Shown piece after piece: positions 58,214 to 64,000 of a stretch of DNA of 64,000 nucleotides; the first letter of the stretch is position 1; each line of letters opens with the position of its first letter. Under the pieces are notes generated by a model. It had not been told where the DNA came from and searched no databases. It worked only from the letters and a program-made list of their open reading frames with translations. The stretch is from Bacillota bacterium (GTDB taxonomy: Bacteria > Bacillota > Clostridia > Tissierellales > Sedimentibacteraceae): positions 1-64,000 of the forward strand of contig JAEXUD010000005.1 of the NCBI GenBank assembly GCA_023453025.1, in the 5' to 3' direction. The translations under genes were made by a program, and so were the position numbers.

Positions 58214-59090
58214 TATATGCCACCTCTTTTAATACAGAAAGGCTCTCCTCAACTATTTTTGCCACCTCTGGTGTTGGTTCTGTTAAAGGTAATCTATATC
58301 CTCCTACATTAAATCCGGTAACATTAAGAGCATATTTTACTGGAATAGGGCTTGTTGTTACAAACAAAGCATCAAAAAACTTTGTAAGCTCCAGATTAAT
58401 TTTTGCTGCCTTCACCATGTTCCCTTCTTCAAATGCATCAATCATTTCGCCCATCTTAACGCCTGCTAAATTCGAAGCAACACTTACTATTCCACTACCC
58501 CCAACTGCAAGTGTTGGTAATGTTAATATGTCATCTCCGCTGTAAACCATGAAGTCATCAGGAGTTTCATTAACCAATCTTGTAAACTGAGCCACATCTC
58601 CGCTAGCTTCCTTTACAGCAGCTATATTTTTAATTTCTGCAAGTTTTTTAACTGTTTTTACACTTATATTAACTCCGGTTCTTCCTGGAACATTGTAGAT
58701 AATAATAGGTAAATCTGTACTTGCTGCAACTGCCTTGAAATGAGCATATAAAGATTCTTGATTAGGTTTGTTATAGTACGGTGTGATAACCAACAATCCG
58801 TCTACGTTTAAATCTTCTATATTCTTAATATTATCTATTGTTTTCTTAGTATTGTTTGTTCCAACGCCTGCAATAATAGGAATATTAACATTCTTCTTTA
58901 TATGAGAAATCATTTTACGCACTTCTTCACTGGTTAAGGTTGGTGATTCACCAGTGGTACCATTAATTACTAATGCTGTGCTTCTTTCACTCTTTAATTT
59001 TTTTGCTAAATTTACTGCCTGTTCATAATCTACATTTAAATCCTTGTCAAAAGGTGTTACCATTGCTGTTATTAGTCTGCCCCAATTCAT
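58203..59090 (-). CDS. DapA-family lyase/deaminase in a flavoprotein cluster
   Basis: A 295-residue member of the dihydrodipicolinate synthase family. NGTTGESPTLTSEE, VITPYYNKPNQ, IIYNVPGRTGVNI and the Schiff-base Lys in AAVKEASGD near residue 161 are present. Hydroxyproline-degrading clusters carry a DapA relative that deaminates pyrroline-4-hydroxy-2-carboxylate, and this cluster context suits that role. Against it, the DHDPS Tyr and the Arg of PGRTG are kept, so true DHDPS activity is possible, especially with an aspartokinase in the same operon. It overlaps its neighbours on both sides (TAATG with the BFD gene). Confidence 0.8.
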   Translation of the reverse strand: MNWGRLITAMVTPFDKDLNVDYEQAVNLAKKLKSERSTALVINGTTGESPTLTSEEVRKMISHIKKNVNIPIIAGVGTNNTKKTIDNIKNIEDLNVDGLLVITPYYNKPNQESLYAHFKAVAASTDLPIIIYNVPGRTGVNISVKTVKKLAEIKNIAAVKEASGDVAQFTRLVNETPDDFMVYSGDDILTLPTLAVGGSGIVSVASNLAGVKMGEMIDAFEEGNMVKAAKINLELTKFFDALFVTTSPIPVKYALNVTGFNVGGYRLPLTEPTPEVAKIVEESLSVLKEVAYNEN

Positions 59091-59353
59091 TATACGTCCT
59101 CCTCTTCTAATACCTTCATTTTTACAGGTCTCACAGGAGCTCTGTAACTAGAGGTTTTTACATCTTCAACTTTTAAATTAAGCTCTCTGGCTAGTATTTT
59201 TTCTATTGTTTTTCTGCATGTTCTTCCTTGACACAATCCCATGCCAGCTCTAGTAAACTTCTTAATTTCATCTACTGTTGTTGCGCCATCTTTTATTGCC
59301 TTTAATATTTCTTCTTCGGTAACTTCTTCACATCTGCATATTATTTTACTCAT
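59090..59353 (-). CDS. BFD-like [2Fe-2S]-binding protein
   Basis: An 87-residue protein with the bacterioferritin-associated-ferredoxin pattern: IICRCEEVTEEEI at the N-terminus and GMGLCQGRTCRKTI near residue 53, giving four cysteines in the C-x-C...C-x4-C order. It matches the BFD domain often fused to HcnB-type flavoproteins; here it is a separate gene. It starts 12 bases after the regulator gene and its stop overlaps the DapA-like start. Confidence 0.9.
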   Translation of the reverse strand: MSKIICRCEEVTEEEILKAIKDGATTVDEIKKFTRAGMGLCQGRTCRKTIEKILARELNLKVEDVKTSSYRAPVRPVKMKVLEEEDV

Positions 59354-59365
59354 ACAGTCACTTCC

Positions 59366-60112
59366 TTAGCGATAAATATTGTTTACGTCATTACCATACT
59401 TGTTCCAATATGTCAGTACATCCTCCAATAAATTATCCATATGCTCTGACATTAGACTTGCTGCTGTTTCTTCATCATTATTTTTTATTGCATCAAATAT
59501 TTTTCGATGAGAAGCAGTATAAGGTGAATTAATCTGTTTTCTTAAATTTTCAAATATATTGGACTGCTGTTTAAAAGTAGATACAATGTTATACAGTGAC
59601 TCCAATATTACATTTCTGGATGCCCTTGCAATAGTCCTGTGAAATTCAATGTCTTCATCAGCTATGCTTTCACCATTCTTTAATTTAGTTTCTTGAATTT
59701 CAATTATATTTTTTAATTTTTCCAATTCATCTTTGGTAATGTATTTTGTTGCAAGCCTGCAAGTTTCTTTTTCAATTGCTCTTCTGGCTTGGATTATCAT
59801 TACAAAATTTTCAAGTACTTCTGTTGATATAATCTCATTTAATTTATCTTGGTGATAATTAATGATTTTAATAGTTTCAGCCTTTTTTATAGCAACCTTT
59901 CCCTCGGAAGTGATTACTCTTCCTTCATTCTTATATTTCTCCAGATAATCATTACTTTCTAATTTTGATAACATTCTCCCAACTGTTGCAGTGCTTACTT
60001 CTATATTAAGCTCTCTTAGCTTATTTTCTATAGCCCATGTACCAATGGGTTTGTTTTCTTCTTCAATTATTTTTAATACTTCAAGTTCTATATCATCAAG
60101 GATTTGCCTCAT
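59366..60112 (-). CDS. FCD-domain transcriptional regulator with an unusual winged helix
   Basis: A 248-residue regulator. The N-terminal winged helix (about 1-68: GTWAIENKLRELNIEVSTATVGRMLSKLE) resembles the NrpR/DUF128-type HTH rather than GntR, while the C-terminal all-helical domain (about 90-235) is FCD-like, with RRAIEKETCRLATKYI, EFHRTIARASRN and SHRKIFDAIKNNDEETAASLMSEHM holding the metal-binding Asp and His. ATG 60112 is chosen for GAGGGAG with seven bases spacing; earlier ATGs have no site. It probably controls its own operon in response to the substrate or a keto acid. Confidence 0.82.
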   Translation of the reverse strand: MRQILDDIELEVLKIIEEENKPIGTWAIENKLRELNIEVSTATVGRMLSKLESNDYLEKYKNEGRVITSEGKVAIKKAETIKIINYHQDKLNEIISTEVLENFVMIIQARRAIEKETCRLATKYITKDELEKLKNIIEIQETKLKNGESIADEDIEFHRTIARASRNVILESLYNIVSTFKQQSNIFENLRKQINSPYTASHRKIFDAIKNNDEETAASLMSEHMDNLLEDVLTYWNKYGNDVNNIYR

Positions 60113-60207
60113 AAATAACTCCCTCATGCTCATTTTTTATGCTTATTATCTCATATTGGATTCGTTTTTACAATGGCAAATCCCAAATTTTACTATAAAT
60201 CTACAAC

Positions 60208-61638
60208 TTAAGCAACTGCTTTATTGTTTTTAGTTGCAAGAGATACAACCACTAGCAATACTGATGCAACTGCAAGTGCTATAAGTACTTTATTGCTTCC
60301 AAGTGCATTTATTTGACTTAAAACTGCACCTGAAACTATGCTTACTCTTGCGCCCCAAGGAGTTACCTTACTGTTTTTCACTCCTTTTTCATGCACTTCG
60401 TCGGCTCTTTCTTTCCAGAGAAGCCCAATTACTAAGAGTGGAACCAATCCAGCTCCGGCCATAGAATATGCTCTTGAGAACAAGCTCATAATAGAACTTG
60501 CATAAATTGCGCCTAATGCTGCAAATATACCAATAACTACAGTTAATAACTTAGCATATTTTACTAATTGTGCGTCAGTTGCATCTGGTTTAAATGGTTT
60601 GATTAAATCATTGGTAATCAAAACTGCTGCGGAGTTAAGATTTGAGTCTGCAGAAGACATACCCGCTGCTAATACAAGAGCAAATATTGCACCTGCTATT
60701 GCAACCGGAACACGATTCATCATATACCAAGCCATAGCATCCCCAGGTGCTAAATCTTGATTAATAGTGTATATAATCATACCTACAAATGCAGTTAACA
60801 TAACAGCTAATATTGCTATAATACCGCTATAAAGCATACCATTTCTTGCTGTTTTCGTGTCTGTAGCTGAAAAACATCTTTGCCAGTATATCTGTGCCAC
60901 TAAAATACCTATCGTTCCTGTTACAACCATATTTATAATTTTCATTGGGTCTGATACGTCAAATGCCCACATATCAGCTCTTCCTAACGCTTCAAGTCTT
61001 GTTCCTATTTCTGCAAATGAGAAGTTAATCTCTTTAAACGCAAATACATAGAATATAACTCCAAATATTACAACCAGAACTCCTTGAAGCAAGTCAGTCC
61101 ACACAACAGAATATATTCCGCCTAAAGTAGTGTAAATAATGAATACTGTTGAGAAAAGTAAAATAATTGGAAGTGGGCTAACTCCAGTAACTACGCTGAA
61201 AATACTTCCTAATGCCATTCCTTGTCCACCTACCCAAGCAATCATGATACAGGAAGCCAAAACTCCAGCTAATGCTCTTGTAGTTTTATCCTTTGTAATC
61301 AAATCGTCTAAAAGCTCAGGAAATGTGTTATAAGTAAATTTTCCTGCAAAGCCTGCAATAAATAAAGCAAAAATAATCTTAGAACCTTGTTCTCCAAGTA
61401 TAAATGCCATCCAGGAAATACCTACATCATAACCACTGCCCGCATGACCTACAAAGTTTCCTACACCCATTATTGTTGCAAACTGTGTGAAGAAAATTAA
61501 GTACATTGGAAAAGACTTTCCGCCTATTGCATAGTTTGAAAAACTTAATTCGGCCTTATCCTTAACCTTTATGGAGATATACATGAAAGCGCCGCACATC
61601 AAAAATGTTATTAACCAAATCATTGTACCTAAACTCAT
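60208..61638 (-). CDS. Sodium:solute symporter (SSS family)
   Basis: A 476-residue membrane protein with about 13 hydrophobic helices. LSFSNYAIGGKSFPMYLIFFTQFATIMG near residue 32 and GSGYDVGISWMAFILG match the N-terminal part of the family, and FALVLAAGMSSADSNLNSAAV near 320 carries the Na+-binding Ser pattern of TM8. PutP/PanF-type carriers import proline, pantothenate and related amino compounds. Together with the dehydrogenase genes it suggests uptake of an imino or amino acid. It lies 35 bases downstream of the DAO-like gene. Confidence 0.88.
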   Translation of the reverse strand: MSLGTMIWLITFLMCGAFMYISIKVKDKAELSFSNYAIGGKSFPMYLIFFTQFATIMGVGNFVGHAGSGYDVGISWMAFILGEQGSKIIFALFIAGFAGKFTYNTFPELLDDLITKDKTTRALAGVLASCIMIAWVGGQGMALGSIFSVVTGVSPLPIILLFSTVFIIYTTLGGIYSVVWTDLLQGVLVVIFGVIFYVFAFKEINFSFAEIGTRLEALGRADMWAFDVSDPMKIINMVVTGTIGILVAQIYWQRCFSATDTKTARNGMLYSGIIAILAVMLTAFVGMIIYTINQDLAPGDAMAWYMMNRVPVAIAGAIFALVLAAGMSSADSNLNSAAVLITNDLIKPFKPDATDAQLVKYAKLLTVVIGIFAALGAIYASSIMSLFSRAYSMAGAGLVPLLVIGLLWKERADEVHEKGVKNSKVTPWGARVSIVSGAVLSQINALGSNKVLIALAVASVLLVVVSLATKNNKAVA

Positions 61639-61673
61639 AAAATCCCTCCTATAATTTTTATTTAAAAGATCTG

Positions 61674-62849
61674 CTAAAGATTTGCAGCCTTTACAAATCT
61701 CTCAAAACTTAATTCAGTTGTATCAATTGAAGTTTTTTCCTTGCATATCATTTGTGAAATTAGCTTGCCTGTAATTGGTGCCATTGCAATTCCGTCGCCC
61801 TCATGACCAGCTGCAATATAAAACCCTTCATGTCCTTTTACCTCTGATATGATCGGCTTGCCGTCTTCACATGCAGGTCTGAAACCTGCAAAGGTCCTGA
61901 TTATATGGATGTTTTTGAATATTGGGAAAAAGTCCATTGCTTGATTTACTAAAATTTCAATTACTTCATTGTCTGTTCCCTTATCATAGTTTCCTTTTTC
62001 TCTTGTGCTGCCTATTAAATAATTGCCGCTGCTGGCCTGAGAACATGATAACCCAATACCCAGCTCCTTAAATCTATCGCTTTGCTTTACAAGCTCAGGA
62101 TTTAATTTTGATATTATATAATCAGCACTCCAAATATTTTCTTTTCCCAACTGAGGTATACTTTCTGTTACTAAAATCTGACCTTTTTTTGATGTAATAG
62201 GGATATCAATTCCAATTAACTTTCCAATTTCCGCTGACCATGCACCTGCAGCATTGATTATATTTTCTGTTTCAAGCTCTACATCGTTTTCAAGTTTAAC
62301 ATGCCAATGACTGCTTTTTTTGTTAAGCTCAACAGCTTGAGTACCTTTATATACGTCCATGCCTGCATTTAGTGATTTTGAAAGAAATGCTCTCATGGTA
62401 TATAATGGGTAAGACTGTGAATCTTCTGTTCCAAGAGTAGAAGCAACTATACTATCCTTAACATAAGGGTGACGTTTCTTGACCTCTTTCTTGTCAATTA
62501 ACTCAATATTTAAACCATAATTTTGCTGCTGTACAACATAGTTTTCCATAAAAGCCAGATGTCCTGGATTATCAATTAATATCATTCCACCTCTTGTGTG
62601 AAATCCTATGTCATAATCTAATTCCTTAGAAAGTCCCTTATATAAATTTAAACTTTCGATTGCCAATTCTAAATTTTTTCCGGGCTTCTTTGATTGAAGA
62701 AGTATCATATCGTCACAAGCACCAGAAGCGCCATTACCTATTTGGTTTTTTTCAACCAATGCAATCTTTTTATTTTTCAATGACAGGTAATATGCACAGG
62801 ACAAACCTATTATTCCGCCGCCCAATATAACTACGTCGTATTTTTTCAT
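61674..62849 (-). CDS. DAO-family FAD oxidoreductase, HcnC/D-Hyp dehydrogenase beta-like
   Basis: A 391-residue flavoprotein with the N-terminal FAD loop DVVILGGGIIGLSCAYYLS and the next segment QIGNGASGACDDMILLQSKKPG near residue 42, a form seen in the HcnC/D-hydroxyproline dehydrogenase beta group. NAAGAWSAEIGKLIGIDIPI near 200 and the C-terminal GHEGDGIAMAPITGKLI complete the DAO fold. It would hold the amine-oxidising FAD site of the multi-subunit enzyme. ATG 62849 follows GTGGAGG. It starts 11 bases after the aspartokinase stop, so the two are cotranscribed. Confidence 0.87.
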   Translation of the reverse strand: MKKYDVVILGGGIIGLSCAYYLSLKNKKIALVEKNQIGNGASGACDDMILLQSKKPGKNLELAIESLNLYKGLSKELDYDIGFHTRGGMILIDNPGHLAFMENYVVQQQNYGLNIELIDKKEVKKRHPYVKDSIVASTLGTEDSQSYPLYTMRAFLSKSLNAGMDVYKGTQAVELNKKSSHWHVKLENDVELETENIINAAGAWSAEIGKLIGIDIPITSKKGQILVTESIPQLGKENIWSADYIISKLNPELVKQSDRFKELGIGLSCSQASSGNYLIGSTREKGNYDKGTDNEVIEILVNQAMDFFPIFKNIHIIRTFAGFRPACEDGKPIISEVKGHEGFYIAAGHEGDGIAMAPITGKLISQMICKEKTSIDTTELSFERFVKAANL

Positions 62850-62860
62850 GTTAGCCTCCA

Positions 62861-64000
62861 CTAATAATTATAACTTAACTGTCTTTCACTTTGATTGACA
62901 ACGTAATCATGCAGAGCATTAGTAATCTGTGCAAAATATATGTTGCTAGTGATGAATGTTATATATCTGTTATTAGTTAAACACATTTTAATGTTAATTT
63001 CTGAGTCAATAAGCTTGTTTTTTACTTCCTCTGAAAATTCCGGAAATTTTTCTAAATTATTTCCAACGATGCTTATTTCAGATACGTTTTCACATTTATC
63101 TATACTGAAGCCGTTATCCTTGAAAAGCTTTTCAACAGCTATGAAATTTTTCGCATCAGAAGTTATAATTAAACCATTTTCACCATAATAAACTTGATAA
63201 TCAGTCAACACAGAATTCTGCATAATTTTTTGAAGCTTGTCAATTGTTATAAAATCCTTGCATATTACATTTCCATATACAAGATTTTCATATCCGGCTA
63301 TACCGGTTAATATTAAATTTTCGCTATATTTATTTTCTTTACTTATTAATGTACCTGGATGGCTGCAGAAGGTTGATTTGACATATAACTTAATTTGAGG
63401 CTTAGTCATTGCAACCTCAACAGCTCTTGGATGTATAACCTTTGCTCCTTTATTTGCCAGGTTGCAGCAGTCTTCGTAGCTTATTTCATCTAATAGTACT
63501 GCGTTTTTTACTTTCCGTGGATCAGCAGTCATAATACCTTCCACATCAGTGTAAATGTCAATCTCTGAAGCATCTAATGCAACTCCTAAAGCACAACCTG
63601 TAGTATCACTTCCGCCTCTTCCCAGGGTTGTTATATCCCCAGATTCAGATACGCCTTGACTCCCTCCCACAACAACTATGTTTCCTTCACTAAGAAGTGA
63701 CATGATTTTTTTATTATCAACTCTTATTATTTTAGCATCTAAATGGTTTTCATTAGTAATTATTCCTGCTTGAGCTCCGGAAAGATAACAAGATTTATAG
63801 CCTCTTTTTTGGAGATTTGCAGCTATTATGGATCCGGATATATTTTCTCCGCAGCTGAATATGACGTCCAATTCTCGCTTGCTTGCAAAAGGATAATCAT
63901 TTCTAATAAGATTCAATAATGTATCTGTAGCATATGGGTCACCGGTTCGCCCCATAGCAGATACTACAACCACCAGTGAATAACCATTATTTACAGCTTC
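62861..64000 (-). CDS. Aspartate kinase, DapG/LysC-like, cut at its N-terminus by the window edge
   Basis: The frame runs open to the window end. Visible residues start EAVNNGYSL and continue VVVVSAMGRTGDPYATDTLL, then VVGGSQGVSESGDITTLGRGGSDTTG, the DPRKVKNAVLLDEISYEDC segment and a C-terminal ACT pair (about the last 150 residues). This looks like the Bacillus DapG/LysC class, distinct from the YclM-type enzyme at 51395. It is cotranscribed with a DAO-like flavoprotein gene, an unexpected place. The N-terminal kinase loop is outside the window. A second DapA-like gene lies further down the same operon. Confidence 0.9.
   Translation of the reverse strand, partial: EAVNNGYSLVVVVSAMGRTGDPYATDTLLNLIRNDYPFASKRELDVIFSCGENISGSIIAANLQKRGYKSCYLSGAQAGIITNENHLDAKIIRVDNKKIMSLLSEGNIVVVGGSQGVSESGDITTLGRGGSDTTGCALGVALDASEIDIYTDVEGIMTADPRKVKNAVLLDEISYEDCCNLANKGAKVIHPRAVEVAMTKPQIKLYVKSTFCSHPGTLISKENKYSENLILTGIAGYENLVYGNVICKDFITIDKLQKIMQNSVLTDYQVYYGENGLIITSDAKNFIAVEKLFKDNGFSIDKCENVSEISIVGNNLEKFPEFSEEVKNKLIDSEINIKMCLTNNRYITFITSNIYFAQITNALHDYVVNQSERQLSYNY

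Noticed and set aside
1..64000. CRISPR arrays, tRNA or rRNA genes, prophage
   Set aside because: No regularly spaced repeats, cloverleaf-like segments with conserved TTCGA loops, rRNA cores, integrase or phage structural genes were seen by eye; a tRNAscan or Infernal run would be needed to exclude RNA genes fully.

Overview
The window looks like the chromosome of an anaerobic, spore-forming, amino-acid- or organic-acid-fermenting Firmicute of the Clostridia/Tissierellia type; a Sedimentibacter-like organism is my guess, and it is not proven here. The evidence is the low GC, the strong AGGAGG ribosome binding sites, the Rex repressor, the sporulation-type genes (YtvI, a GerMN lipoprotein), the DapH acetylase route to lysine, a lysine riboswitch, the butyrate kinase/phosphotransbutyrylase pair and the ferredoxin-linked enzymes. 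No rRNA, tRNA, CRISPR array, complete insertion sequence or prophage was seen.

Region 1 (about 0.3-19.6 kb, nearly all on the minus strand) is one large catabolic locus. From 19.3 kb leftward it encodes an unrecognised TIM-barrel-like protein, a two-subunit class I fumarase, malic enzyme and an Ldh-family dehydrogenase. A second unit encodes a nitroreductase, a Cys-rich unknown protein, a two-subunit CoA-transferase, a small ferredoxin, a cupin, a creatininase-family hydrolase, a tripartite tricarboxylate (TctCBA) transporter, a metallo-beta-lactamase-fold protein, a four-subunit 2-oxoacid:ferredoxin oxidoreductase, butyrate kinase and phosphotransbutyrylase. Both units are preceded by near-perfect sigma-54 promoters, each with an upstream TTTCA-N3-TGAAA palindrome. 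This points to one activator controlling import of an organic acid, its CoA activation and oxidation, and ATP formation by the kinase. The substrate is unknown.

Region 2 (19.7-42.4 kb) is mostly housekeeping: YtvI, glutamate dehydrogenase, Rex, a PiT phosphate transporter with its DUF47 partner, an orphan substrate-binding lipoprotein, a GerMN lipoprotein, PgeF, a MocR-type regulator, a Ca2+-ATPase, an FAD protein, a TetR-controlled ABC exporter with a membrane-fusion adaptor, an ABC-F ATPase and a ferredoxin-nitroreductase. It also holds a 212-bp MITE-like palindromic element.

Region 3 (42.8-47.7 kb, plus strand) is a compact sigma-54 regulon: a PAS/AAA+/Fis activator, a perfect 9+9 bp palindrome, a -24/-12 promoter, and an operon of a 3-hydroxyacid dehydrogenase, a beta-keto acid cleavage enzyme (BKACE) and a GntP-family permease. 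The order suggests import, oxidation and acetyl-CoA-dependent cleavage of a 3-hydroxy acid.

Region 4 (47.7-55.6 kb) has RNA-modification and small housekeeping genes, then the lysine operon dapA-dapB-dapH-lysC behind a consensus promoter, a lysine riboswitch and its terminator.

Region 5 (55.6-64 kb, minus strand) has a flavin reductase, a palindromic element between 19-bp direct repeats, and a cluster encoding a second aspartokinase (cut by the window edge), a DAO-family flavoprotein, a sodium:solute symporter, an FCD regulator, a BFD-type [2Fe-2S] protein, a second DapA-family enzyme, a [2Fe-2S] subunit, an HcnB-like flavoprotein and a 4Fe-4S protein. The best reading is a multi-subunit amine/imino-acid dehydrogenase of the D-hydroxyproline dehydrogenase type, but the embedded aspartokinase is unusual.
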